A stretch of DNA of 21,465 nt. Origin: Nemertoderma westbladi. Lineage: Eukaryota; Xenacoelomorpha; Nemertodermatida; Nemertodermatidae. The position numbers and the translations under genes are program-made. Shown in pieces: positions 1 to 8,935 of this stretch; position 1 is the first letter of the stretch, and each line of letters begins with the position of its first letter. Location of the stretch: contig JAUCBJ010003807.1 in the NCBI GenBank assembly GCA_032718475.1, forward strand, positions 1 to 21,465, given 5' to 3'. A model generated the notes under the pieces. It searched no databases. It had not been told where the DNA came from and worked only from the letters and a program-made list of their open reading frames with translations.

Positions 1-140
1 CGACGGATAGGATGGTCGGAACGGGAACTCCTACGGTGGAGTACGCGAATCCGTTGGAACAAACACCCTACTCTGCCACGACGGATAGGATGGTCGGAAC
101 GGGAACTACTACGGTGGAGTACGCAAGTCCATTGGAACAA
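1..140 (+). repeat. 78-bp tandem duplication at the 5' end of the Penelope-like ORF
   Basis: The stretch beginning CGACGGATAGGATGGTCGG at position 1 recurs at position 79 with few changes and stays similar to about 135. The 78-bp period is a multiple of three, so it adds 26 residues in frame (MVGTGT...VEYA...PLEQ twice). The array may continue beyond the left edge. It could be the end of the leading repeat region typical of Penelope-like elements; that is an inference. Confidence 0.85.
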
Positions 141-2630
141 CCATTGGACAGTCCATTGGGTGGTATAGGCACAATTACAGATAAATGTAAACCTAAGGGT
201 CCCAAAATCAGTAGAAATTTTCGGGGCATTGTTGATGTATTATCTTTTATAAAAAGATTTTACAATCGCCGAACGCTAACTCTAGTAGAAACGTGGTTGG
301 ACTCTATTAAGAATCTAAGTGCTCTCAAGGGTAATAAATATTTTTTGGTGACATGTTATAACGAGAGATTAACACCACAGAGTTTAAGACTGAAAGCCCC
401 TAGACAATTTAACACAAGTATTAGTAAGGAAGCTGAATTTAAATATGTAAAATTGGCTATAGCTAAATGTAATGCGGACATTATTGTGCTTATCGAACAG
501 ATTGATAATTTAAAGCTAGCCTTAAAAGGAAGTTACCTTAATTTTGATGTGTTTAATAAGGTAGACAGTTTTATGGTTAGTAATTTAGATGTCTTATACA
601 GTAAAGAAATAATACGTTATAACACTAAATTAAACTGGATGCGGGAAAAACCCCACAATAAACAAAGCCCCAGTGTAAAAACTACTGTACAGGATACTGT
701 ATTGAATCTAAGTAGTAGACTTATTAGTAAAGTAGAATTATCTGTGCTGTCCCTAGGACTTAATTTTGAACCCAGACTGTGGAAAATGCCAGTAGCCGAG
801 TTTATAGTGTCTATTGAGGATGGCGCTAAACAGTTAGGTGATACGAAAGGAGCGGCGTTCAGACATGAGGCCTTGTCCATTTTACAGAGTCACAAAGATA
901 CACCTAGAATAAAAAATTTGTCAAAGGATGAATGGGCCGCGGTCAAAAGTCTTGCGAGTGACTCCTCTATAATCATACGACCAGCAGACAAAGGTAATAA
1001 AACTGTAGTCATGGATAGAGATACCTATCATAACAAGATGAGGGAAATATTAGATGACTCTAGCCAATATTCTTTAATCCATAATAACCCAGTAAGGATG
1101 TATGAACGGCGAGTAAATTCTACACTAAGGGATTTAGTTAACTCGGGTAATATGAAACACTCTTTACGTACAAAGTTAGGATCCCATTACTCACAACTAC
1201 CTTATACTTATGGGAACCCCAAAATCCACAAGACAGAAGTACCGCTTCGAAACATTGTGGCTTTCCAGAACGCCCCTAGCGGTAATATTGCTACATATAT
1301 AGCTAAAATATTAGCGTTTTATTTACCTCAAGGTGAATCCTATATTAGAAACTCAGCCGAATTGACGGATAAAATTAAATCTATAACGGTAGATAATCGG
1401 TTTATACAATGTAGTTTTGATATTGTGAATATGTTCGGCAACATCCCTAGGGATGAAGCTAGAGACGTAGTTATGGATCTAATACTACAGGACTCAGAGT
1501 TTAGTGAACGCACAGACATATCTGTAAATACTTTTGGTACTCTATTAGATTTAGTACTAAACCAAACTGCTTTCCAATACGAAGACCAGTACTTTAAACA
1601 GATAAGGGGTTTACCTATGGGTAATCCAGTGTCCCCTGTCATGAGTTGTATCTTTATGTATAGTTTGGAGCGGAAAGCTAGAGGTATAGGTTTTTTACCA
1701 GACTTGTGGTATCGATATGTCGATGACACTTGGACTGTTGTAGATCTTAACCATGTTGAAGCCCTATTAGACAATTTAAATTCGTTACATCAGGATATTA
1801 AATTTACAGTTGAATACCAAAACGTTAAGGGACAGTTACCTTTTTTGGACGTACTAATTGGTTTAGTTGATGGTAAATTCTCGACTGACGTTTATCAAAA
1901 ACCTACCCACTCCAACAGGTACTTAAACTTTTCATCCAACCACCACCCACGGGTGAAACAAAGCGTATGCAGTGCATTATTTTTTAGATCCAATCGTATT
2001 TGTTCTACTGTAGATGCACGAAATCGCACTCAAACCAAACTGGCTAACACATTAGCTAATAATGGTTATCCTACCAGAATTATTCATAGTACAAAGAGAC
2101 GTATCAATAGACAATTCGACCAACCTAAACCTGTACCACCCAAGGACAAAATTGACATAAGACTTGGCTTACCATATGAGGAAGGCCTCACTGAAAGTTT
2201 GGAAAAAATCTGCGCTCTCTATGGGGTGGCAACTTACTTTGTACCGGGGCAAAAGTTGGCATCCTTTCTGCTAAAAGGTCACAAACCGGTGACTGATCAT
2301 AGGGGCGTAATATATAGGATCCCTTGCGAATGTGGGCTAACATATATAGGTGAAACTAAATACAGTATGGATGTCCGTTTAACGCAACATGACAGTGATG
2401 TAAGACACGGTAGATTCAAAGCATCGGATCTAGCAGCTCACCATGTGGATACTGGTCATGTGCCAAGTTTTGAGTTAGCAGAAGTCATAGGTAGACAAAC
2501 CCAGTTACGTAGGAGAAAAATCTTAGAAAGTCTTAATATCCGATCATTGGGGGACAAAGCTATTAATAAAAGGACATCGGTGGACGTTGACCATTTAAGT
2601 GTAGGGGCATTACAAAAATATATGAACTAA
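12..2630 (+). CDS. Penelope-like element polyprotein: reverse transcriptase with C-terminal GIY-YIG endonuclease (5' end open at window edge)
   Basis: The single uninterrupted frame encodes 872 residues, the usual size for an endonuclease-bearing Penelope-like element. Visible motifs in order are: YGNPKIHK near residue 400; RT motif A SFDIVNMFGNIP near 468 (first catalytic Asp); motif B GLPMGNPVSP near 535; the catalytic YVDD box near 570; LPFLDV near 610; and a GIY-YIG module from about 765 (GVIYRIPCECG, TYIGET, then an AAHHVDTGH segment). In this family the RT extends a nicked 3' end and the GIY-YIG domain does the nicking, so the protein acts in the nucleus on its own RNA and on chromosomal DNA. 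No frameshift or stop is seen, so the copy looks recent. The frame stays open to base 1, so the true start may lie upstream. The first ~45 residues come from a duplicated leader. Closest subgroup by eye is Penelope/Poseidon, not settled. Confidence 0.93.
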   Translation: MVGTGTPTVEYANPLEQTPYSATTDRMVGTGTTTVEYASPLEQPLDSPLGGIGTITDKCKPKGPKISRNFRGIVDVLSFIKRFYNRRTLTLVETWLDSIKNLSALKGNKYFLVTCYNERLTPQSLRLKAPRQFNTSISKEAEFKYVKLAIAKCNADIIVLIEQIDNLKLALKGSYLNFDVFNKVDSFMVSNLDVLYSKEIIRYNTKLNWMREKPHNKQSPSVKTTVQDTVLNLSSRLISKVELSVLSLGLNFEPRLWKMPVAEFIVSIEDGAKQLGDTKGAAFRHEALSILQSHKDTPRIKNLSKDEWAAVKSLASDSSIIIRPADKGNKTVVMDRDTYHNKMREILDDSSQYSLIHNNPVRMYERRVNSTLRDLVNSGNMKHSLRTKLGSHYSQLPYTYGNPKIHKTEVPLRNIVAFQNAPSGNIATYIAKILAFYLPQGESYIRNSAELTDKIKSITVDNRFIQCSFDIVNMFGNIPRDEARDVVMDLILQDSEFSERTDISVNTFGTLLDLVLNQTAFQYEDQYFKQIRGLPMGNPVSPVMSCIFMYSLERKARGIGFLPDLWYRYVDDTWTVVDLNHVEALLDNLNSLHQDIKFTVEYQNVKGQLPFLDVLIGLVDGKFSTDVYQKPTHSNRYLNFSSNHHPRVKQSVCSALFFRSNRICSTVDARNRTQTKLANTLANNGYPTRIIHSTKRRINRQFDQPKPVPPKDKIDIRLGLPYEEGLTESLEKICALYGVATYFVPGQKLASFLLKGHKPVTDHRGVIYRIPCECGLTYIGETKYSMDVRLTQHDSDVRHGRFKASDLAAHHVDTGHVPSFELAEVIGRQTQLRRRKILESLNIRSLGDKAINKRTSVDVDHLSVGALQKYMN

Positions 2631-2702
2631 TATTTTGTAGTACATTGTGTGTATGTGTGGGTGAATGTGTATTTTTTCTTTCTGTGATTGTGCCAATTGT
2701 TT

Positions 2703-3183
2703 GTGGGGCGAGCCACGAAGTTGGCGGAGCCTTAGCGAATTGACACTGTTAGGGGGTGGGTCAATTTATGCAAATAGTTGTCGTCGTTGTCGTCATCGTC
2801 GTCGTCGTCGTTATGATTTTGACATGCTAATAACTTTGTCGGATTTAAAGCTGCCAAGTTGAAAATTTGTAGGTATCAATATGAGCAAAAGTTGAGATTT
2901 TTGAGAGACTTTCAGACACCATCAGTGCAATGGTCTCCCGCTAGAGGGCCACATGTCTAAACATTAAATGCCCTCCCATTTCTTTGCTTTTAATCCGTTT
3001 AAGCTGAAACTTGGCAGATATGTATTAGACCATTAGCTGTGACTTTCAAAGGAGGCGAATCCATCTGCAGTTCTCCAGTCTGCCGCTAGAGGGCCAACGT
3101 GACTATTTGCATAAATTGACCTACCCCCTAACAGTGTCAATTCGCTAAGGCTCTGCCAACTTCGTGCTGCGCGAAGTCCCCAC
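2703..3183. mobile_element. ~480-bp inverted-repeat (MITE-like) element downstream of the Penelope-like ORF
   Basis: Positions 2714-2777 and 3103-3166 are inverted copies of each other, 64 bp each with only about two mismatches (core CACGAAGTTGGC to GCAAATAG). A looser match continues out to a GTGGGG block at 2703 and its complement at 3178-3183. The interior has no long ORF. It holds a GTC-rich microsatellite and two related sub-blocks centred on CCGCTAGAGGGC. The long terminal inverted repeats and short length fit a non-autonomous DNA element. A target duplication was not found. It could instead be terminal structure belonging to the Penelope-like element, whose ends are often complex. Confidence 0.7.
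2778..2813. repeat. (GTC)n-type microsatellite
   Basis: An interrupted run of GTC/GTT triplets lies just inside the left inverted repeat of the 480-bp element. Confidence 0.85.
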
Positions 3184-3807
3184 TTCGTGTAATATACTGT
3201 ATGTTTAGTACTGTAGTTGTGGTCTCATGTAGTGTTTTTTATATTATACTGCTTTTGTGCTATAATATCCGTTAAGTTACTGTATGGTGGTTATTTGTCT
3301 TGTCAGTCAGTGCATTGGTTATTTTCAGTATTTTGCAGTATTACAACTTAGGTTAGTACTGGGTTAGGTATTATTATACAGTTTTGATTTTAGGTACCTT
3401 ACTGTGACTATAGTTAGGCCAGTTTGCAGGACTGTGTTATTATTCCATTATTATTATTATGCGATTAGGATTACATACATATCTCACTTTCAATATATCT
3501 ATCTTCTATTAGTTAGTTCTGTTTTGTTATTGACAATGAATTATAATATTAATTCGAAATATATTTACGATATCGCTGTATTGCTCCGTTTTCTTTAATA
3601 TTATTAATTTTGCAACTATCTACACTAACTTGAATTACATTATTTATCATAGGTTCCATTATGTTTTTAAAGATAAGCATTGGTCCAGCAAACGCATAAC
3701 TTGCACAACATTGGTTACTGTTAAATAACTGCAATTATTGGTTAATCTACCTTGAGCAGATACAATTCAATCATAGTGGTCAATTCAATTAAGTTGAAAA
3801 TTGGCAC
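3184..3807. other. A+T-rich stretch with no recognised gene
   Basis: Only short ORFs (about 60 codons) with biased low-complexity composition occur here. The sequence has scattered TACTGTA and GGTTAG words and an ATT-rich run near 3450. Nothing with coding character, splice structure or terminal repeats was seen. Confidence 0.6.
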
Positions 3808-3819
3808 AAAAAACAATTT

Positions 3820-3891
3820 ACACCAGCTAGGATTTGAACTCGATACCTATCAAACGAATTTCTAACGCATAACCAACTGAGCTACTGAACC
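3820..3891 (-). repeat. tRNA-like sequence (tRNA pseudogene or SINE head)
   Basis: Read on the minus strand from 3891, the sequence opens GGTTCAGTAGCTCAGTTGG, a good polymerase III A box, and has a B-box-like GAGTTCAAATCC about 50 nt later. A run of six T (plus-strand A at 3808-3813) follows within about 10 nt and would serve as a pol III terminator. The D, anticodon and T stems do not pair well and the 3' acceptor strand does not match the 5' strand. An intact tRNA is therefore unlikely. A decayed tRNA gene or a tRNA-derived SINE head fits best. Confidence 0.6.
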
Positions 3892-4070
3892 ACTTGAATA
3901 ATGTTGTACAAATAACTAGACCAAATGCAAATGAGAACTTAATGTAATCTTATAACATATGAACATATCAAATAATACAAATTAATTCCAACTAATTAAA
4001 ATTTTGAAATTTTACGGCTTTTGTGAGGATATAATTCTATATTCAGTTATATAATAATTTCTGAATATGT

Positions 4071-4148
4071 GATGTGGCATAATCAACGTCGAATAAGAAA
4101 AAAGATGGGATGTGGCATAATCAACGTCGAATAAAAAAAAGAGATGGG
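4071..4148. repeat. 38-bp tandem duplication
   Basis: The block GATGTGGCATAATCAACGTC and its A-rich tail ending GATGG appear twice, at 4071 and 4109, nearly identical. No coding or regulatory role is evident. Confidence 0.85.
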
Positions 4149-4387
4149 AAGCAATGTGGATGAATGGTTGGTTGGTTGGTTGCGTGGATAGGAAATACGA
4201 GTACGAATATGAATCATTGGGTTGTGCGTAATAATAATAATAATCAATAATTATAATAAAAACGCGCAGTATAATGTTAGCCTTTCAATATGGCACAGAT
4301 GCTGTGGGTTAGGTTAGGTTGAGTAACTATGGAAATCGACAACGTGTACGTGACAACGTGTACGCATAGTGGAATTTCATGTATCAT

Positions 4388-4410
4388 ACTGGTTGGTTGG
4401 TTGGTTGGTT
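4388..4410. repeat. (TTGG)n microsatellite
   Basis: A short perfect run of GGTT units. A sister run is at about 4164-4181. An AAT-type run lies near 4230-4245. Confidence 0.85.
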
Positions 4411-5410
4411 TGGTAACAGCAGTCGAGTAGCTCTAGCAATGGGTACATCGATGAGTTGGCAATCGATATAATAGCGTGGCGTGGCATGACGTGGTATATG
4501 CGTGTGCGGAGATGGCAACGTCCGTGACTGACTCTATCGTTGTCATCATATACAGTATGTGGTAGCAAGGCGAAAAGGGGAGTAACCAGAGGGCTAGGCG
4601 AGCATCGCTGTTGGTTGGTAACAAGAGTCGAGTAGCGATGGGTAGATGGGGGCTATCCATACATCGCAAGATTAGGCTACACATAGATGAATATTGATGA
4701 TTGGTTGATGCAGCGACGCGAATCAATACTAACGGTGGTAACAGCAGTCGAGTAAGGCAAGCATCGCTAGGTTAGGCTACGCATAGATGAATGTTAGCTT
4801 ATTCAATTCCGCTAACCACCCCATAAAGTGAGGTTTAAGCAATATTGGGGAACACGAGGGTGATCAATCAACCTCGTGTCACCCCAACAAATTGGGAAGG
4901 AGAAACCCCAAAGAACACACGCACAATAGGGGTCAGGGGCTACACCCCTGAGAGAGAGGGAATAGCAAGGGTAAAGGGAAGCACTCCAAAGGGAGGTAAA
5001 AAGGGCGACAACAGGGTTATTAGCCAATGGGGGGAAGGCATTGGCTGAGTAGTGTTATGTGGCCAACCGTGCAATATATACTACCAGCTCTGTATCATTT
5101 ATTCACTTCAGTAAGTCAGCTAGTTAGGACGGTACCGGAACTCTAATTACCGTCACCGTCATCCCAGCAGTATACAGCAATATATCATTTACCGGTACAC
5201 TATAACATCCATTTATTAAACTATCATATATTATACTATTATACCCGGGAAACAACATACATCGATCAATAACTCGTTTCCACCTTTTCACCTACATACG
5301 GCGGGGACGCGTAGATTAGAAACCGGATAAACCGGGATCCTCGGTGGATCCCGTCACAATGAATATCGATGATTGGTTGATGCAACGATTCAAATCAATA
5401 CTGTTGGTGA
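4411..5410. repeat. Irregular tandem repeat cluster (GGTAACAGCAGTCGAG units), split by an LTR
   Basis: Related units start near 4411, 4615 and 4735 with GGTAACAGCAGTCGAG or close variants. They run through GGCTACRCATAGATGAAT and ATGATTGGTTGATGC. The last unit is broken at 4791 by the solo LTR and resumes at 5359 (ATCGATGATTGGTTGATGC), matching the unbroken unit at 4676-4735. Unit lengths vary from about 95 to 200 bp. No coding capacity is supported. Confidence 0.75.
4792..5358. mobile_element. Solo long terminal repeat (567 bp) with 5-bp target duplication ATGAA
   Basis: The segment starts TGTTAGC and ends CGTCACA (canonical TG...CA). It is flanked directly by ATGAA at 4787-4791 and 5359-5363. 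Removing it and one ATGAA recreates the uninterrupted repeat seen at 4676-4735. Interior features fitting an LTR are a TATA-like AATATATAC near 5074, a stem-loop ACACGAGG...CCTCGTGT at 4851-4878 and a second one GGGATCC...GGATCCC near 5334-5352. No gag or pol frame is attached, so the internal part was probably lost by recombination between two LTRs. The strand and superfamily (Gypsy versus BEL) are not determined. A 5-bp duplication fits either. Confidence 0.75.
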
Positions 5411-5489
5411 CAGATGGTCATTAAACACCGACAAATTGGGCATTTTGAAAAGTCCTCCGAGATATCTCCCTTTTTGTCTACTACTCACG

Positions 5490-6307
5490 AGATGGTACGG
5501 AGGCCAGAGAGGAGTTGGTACACAGAGATGGTATGGAAGCTCAGAGAGGAGTTGGTACACAGATAGGGTACGGATGCCAGATAGGAATTCGTACATAGAG
5601 AGGGTATGAAAGGTCAGAGAGGAGTTGGTACACAGAGATGGTATGGAGGCCAGATAAGAATTCGTACATAGAGAGGGTATGGAAGCTCAGAGAGGAGTTG
5701 GTACACAGAGATGGTATGGAAGCTCAGAGAGGAGTTGATACTCAGAGATGGTACGGAGGCCAGATAGGAGTTTGTACACAGAGATGGTATAGAAGCTCAG
5801 AGAGGAGTTGGCACACAGAGATGGTACGGAGGCCAGAGAGGAATTCGTACAAAGAGAGGGTATGGAAGCTCAGAGAGGAGTTGTGGTACACAGAGATGGT
5901 ACAGAGGCCAGAGGGGAATTCGTACAAAGAGAGGGTATAGAACCTCAGAGAGAGTTGGTACACAGAGAGGGTATGGAAGCTCAGAGAGGAGTTGGTACAC
6001 AGAGAGGGTATGGAAGCTCTGAGAGGAGTTGGTACACAGAGACGGTACGGAGGCCAGAGAGGAATTCGTACACAGAGAGGGTATGGAAGCTCAGAGAGGA
6101 GTTGTGGTACGCAGAGGTGGTACAGAGGCCAGAGAGGAATTCGTACACGGAGAGGGTATGGAAGCTCAGAGAGGAGTTGTGGTACACAGAGATGGTACGG
6201 AGACCAGAGAGGAATTCGTACACAGAGAGGGTATGGAAGCTCAGAGAGGAGTTGGTACACAGAGAGGGTATAGAAGCTCAGTAAGGAGTTGGTACACAGA
6301 GAGTGTA
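5490..6307. repeat. 36-bp minisatellite (about 22 units), open in several frames
   Basis: The unit is roughly GAGGCCAGAGAGGAGTTGG followed by TACACAGAGATGGTACG. Two alternating variants exist, one with GAATTCGTAC and one with GTTGGTAC. Some units carry an extra TGG, giving 39 bp. Because 36 and 39 are multiples of three, four to five overlapping frames on both strands remain open for 60-170 codons and read as 12-residue repeats. No start context, splice site or composition argues for translation in any one of them, so it is annotated as a minisatellite. Confidence 0.9.
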
Positions 6308-6441
6308 TTGACTAATGAAGGCCAGTACTTTAACAATAATACTGTAGTTAGTTCTAAGTGTAGTTAGACCTGCTGAGGTTTTACAAACATTATTGTTATA
6401 CAACTAAACATATGACCAATCTGCTTTGAGAACAAACTTAC

Positions 6442-6546
6442 AGTTTCTCTTCCAACTAATTTGTTGGAGTCCTCGTTGTTGTCTCCATTGCACTCCACCG
6501 CTAAATAAGCTGCCAGAGCTAAGAGTAGGAGAGTTGTCTTTGACAT
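6442..6546 (-). CDS. Probable first coding exon of a secreted protein (signal peptide, 35 codons, GTAAGT donor)
   Basis: Reading the minus strand from 6546, ATG opens a frame beginning MSKTTLLLLALAAYLAVECN. It has a short basic N-region, an 11-residue hydrophobic core and a small-residue/Cys-Asn-Gly boundary, as expected of a cleavable signal peptide. An acidic segment (GDNNEDSNKL) follows. The frame meets a consensus splice donor, ACT|GTAAGT, after exactly 35 codons (phase 0). The same frame does continue past the donor, but those residues look like intron. Upstream lie a TATA box and an initiator at proper spacing. Later exons would lie to the left and were not found; the next ~950 bp hold the minisatellite and the LTR. 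The mature product is unknown: a small secreted peptide is possible, but this is inference. Confidence 0.6.
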
Positions 6547-6598
6547 TGTAGAGTTGTGATAAATAAACTTTTTACACAAATGAAAATAAAATCTTCTG

Positions 6599-6633
6599 TG
6601 AATGACTATAATGACACAAACATACCCTATATA
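6599..6633 (-). promoter_or_regulatory. Candidate core promoter of the signal-peptide exon (TATA plus initiator)
   Basis: On the minus strand GTTATATAGGG (TATATA at 6633-6628) precedes a TCATTCA initiator-like site at about 6605-6599, roughly 30 nt downstream. That leaves a 5' untranslated leader of about 55 nt before the ATG at 6546. The spacing is that expected of an RNA polymerase II core promoter. It is a sequence match only. Confidence 0.4.
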
Positions 6634-6699
6634 ACTCAAGGAGTACAGACCTACAAATACTTTAGATACTGTCTGATGTATGCTTAGTAGAAGCAAAGT

Positions 6700-7690
6700 A
6701 GCTCAATGTTAACAAAGGGATCAGTTTATATGAATAAATAATTGGTCTATTTTATGAAATAAAGTAACGGACTGATAGACCAACACAAACTATCCTACTA
6801 AAACGGTGCCTTGGATATCAGATGTTGCATAGTCTATATTGGTTTAGGTAAACTAACAAAGAGGAAAGGATTTATATTAATAAATATTTGAAATTCCAAC
6901 TTGTTGTCGTCATGTGATGTCTGCATAATAGGGTAATGACTAATATACATTGCGGTGTGGAGTGGAGTTGATATGAATCTATCGAGGGTAGTTTACAGAA
7001 CCCAAGTTATATAAAAAAATGAAGTTTATTAATTTTAAAAGATATTGAAATTTAGAGGCATCATGCTTATCAATAAAATTTAGTTATATAGGCGAAATTT
7101 ACAAAGCAAACAGAACAGGCGCTAACATACATGAGTCTGGGTTGGGCTAGGCTGTCTAGCATTCAAAGCACTGTGACCAAACAGTGCTGCCACATCTAGA
7201 GATCGAACAATTTAGACCTGATACATAGGAAACCCAGGAATGTCACCTCTAGACCAATCTGCTCTATTCAAAATAAACATAAAGACACTTTTAGCTGATT
7301 CATAACTTCGGCCTTTGGGAGATATATTTCTTTACGTTTCTTCCATCATCATCTTATCATTACCAACAACATTTAGCTCATTTCTCACACATCAAACCAT
7401 ACAGTAGGGCCTACCTACTGTACACTATATGTACAGTATATACTGTACAGCATTGGGGGGTCTCATTTGTTTCCTAAGCTTATCTCGCGTGCAAATTGTT
7501 TTCGCCATGAGGAACAGTCTGTGACTCTGAGAGATAAATGGCTGCGACATGACGCCGGCAATATAATACACACAATTGTATTGCCACGTTGCAGCCATAT
7601 TTCGAGCGTTACTGTATGGAATACTTCTTCCAGCTGCTGCTCTGGTTGCAGCTCAGTATCCCACGTGTAATGTGACTGACTGCCAAACAG
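6700..7690. other. Intergenic/intronic stretch with no recognised gene
   Basis: Mixed-composition DNA without repeats shared with the rest of the window. A cluster of TACTGTACA-type words, partly self-complementary, lies at about 7410-7450. A slightly CpG-richer patch at 7540-7600 gives an ORF of about 65 codons in each direction, neither of which resembles a known protein. Confidence 0.5.
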
Positions 7691-8110
7691 CTACTGTAGG
7701 ACAGTAGATTAGGGTGGAGTGAAAAAAAGTTTTTTCTTTATTTTTAAGGAAAGCACTATTTTTCTGATGCTAAATCGGTCTAAACTAACTTTGAAAAAAA
7801 AATTGATTTCGAAAAATTCTAAGCGGGCCTCATGGCACTTGAAAATTTCAAAATTTTGGGAAGGCAATGCCAGTTTCTTCTTAGATATTCAATTCTTAGA
7901 TATTTTGTATTTTTGATAAAAGTTAAGGAAGATGCAAATATTTAATGTCAAATAGGTGGGAAACAAACACAAAATGTGAAATTGTGATTTTCATATAAAT
8001 CTACCCCAGCCTCATGGCCTTTAAATTTTTGCAAAATTCGCCAAATATTTCACCCCAAAAATGCAGCAATCCTACTTTGTAGTCTCTATAGTTGAAATCG
8101 ATTTACTGTG
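7691..8110. other. A+T-rich repeat-like tract, unclassified
   Basis: The stretch starts GGGTGGAGTGAAAAAAAG and contains two loosely related phrases (GCCTCATGGCACTTGAAAAT at about 7828 and GCCTCATGGCCTTTAAAT at about 8011). The style is that of decayed transposon interior. No matched inverted ends or target duplication were found. Confidence 0.35.
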
Positions 8111-8114
8111 GTTT

Positions 8115-8644
8115 GGAGTAGTACTTCCTGTGTGAAAAGTCCCCTTCTGCTCCTTTCCCTGATTTGGTAAAGTAACTGTTTATTGTTTTGGTTAGAAAAT
8201 CCGGCCTTAACCTGCTCCTTTCCATCAATTGGTAATTGTTTTTGGCTATAAAATGAGTGTTTTGCTACGTCATGTGTTAATCGATTATCGACAACAATCA
8301 CAAACTATTAAATTTAGAGTCTTTTACCACAGGCGCATATGGAATTATATCTCATAGTCTATAAATCATGGAATCATGGAATGTTTTGGCACAGGCATAG
8401 TGAAATCAACTGTCTGACAGTCCAGAAATCAACAAATTTTGAATGTTTTGGCATAGGCATGTTGAAATCAACTGTCTGACAGTCCAGAAATCAGCAGTCT
8501 GACAGTTTGAAGAAATACATACATAAAAAATCATTAAAAGGACAATAATAAAGTCATTAAAAGGACAACAAAAGTCATTATGCATAATTCGTAAAAAAAG
8601 GAGGACAAAAAAAGTCAAATAAAAGGACATAAAAAATCACTGCC
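8115..8644 (+). mobile_element. Family-9T copy D, left-truncated non-autonomous DNA transposon
   Basis: This copy shares with A and B about 1.7 of the 68-bp units, the ATGAGTGTTTTGCTACGTCA block, the CTGTCTGACAG palindrome region, the AAAAGGACAATAAAAGTCAT micro-repeats and the ATCACTGCC terminus (ends 8644). The opposite terminus and most of the repeat array are missing. It has a private tandem duplication of about 75 bp (AATGTTTTGGCAYAGGCAT... at about 8375 and 8442) absent from A and B. No ORF is carried. Confidence 0.75.
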
Positions 8645-8935
8645 TTTCAAAATTTGCTTAATTATACAGTAGTTTAGGTTGTTAGGCTAAATATTGCCAT
8701 TTTACTCTGTAGTACCTATTTGGATGATTGATATTGGGGATGATTGGTTGTGGATATCCATTCAATCCCAATGTTGTAACAATGAAAATGGTGAAGTTGG
8801 TGTGATATTATTTATACAGGTGACATATTTTATTACTGCCCACTAGCGCAATATACACATTGTATGTATAAGGATGCTAAGTATACTATAACACCTCAAA
8901 TTGTAATGTATTATTATCGGAAATCCTAGTTGGGA
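8645..8935. other. Non-coding stretch sharing a short segment with 11135-11200
   Basis: ACAGTAGTTTAGGTTGTTAG and ATATTGCCATTTTAYTYTGTAGTA occur here at about 8665-8720 and again near 11143-11200. Both are just beyond family-9T sequence, suggesting an older shared repeat. Nothing else is recognised. Confidence 0.45.

Noticed and set aside
617-1774. Two minus-strand ORFs of 87 and 144 codons opposite the Penelope-like gene.
   Set aside because: Antisense shadows of a strong coding frame, without recognisable motifs.
3820-3891. A functional tRNA gene on the minus strand.
   Set aside because: A and B boxes and a T-run are present, but the D, anticodon, T and acceptor stems do not pair properly.
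5046-5358. A shorter LTR starting near 5046-5053 (TAGTGTTATG).
   Set aside because: No matching duplication there. The boundaries 4792 and 5358 give TG...CA ends, ATGAA on both sides and a restored empty site.
5742-6367. Overlapping long ORFs (up to 172 codons) on both strands.
   Set aside because: They are produced by a 36/39-bp minisatellite with few stop codons. No frame has start context, splice sites or normal protein composition.
7440-7670. A 60-70 codon ORF on either strand in a slightly CpG-richer patch.
   Set aside because: Neither translation resembles a protein family, and no splice or promoter signals are convincing.
7848-8653. TTTCAAAAT at 7848 and again directly after copy D as a possible 9-bp target duplication for D.
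   Set aside because: The sequence after 7856 does not match a family-9T terminus, and the next 250 bp is unrelated, so the match is probably chance in A+T-rich DNA.
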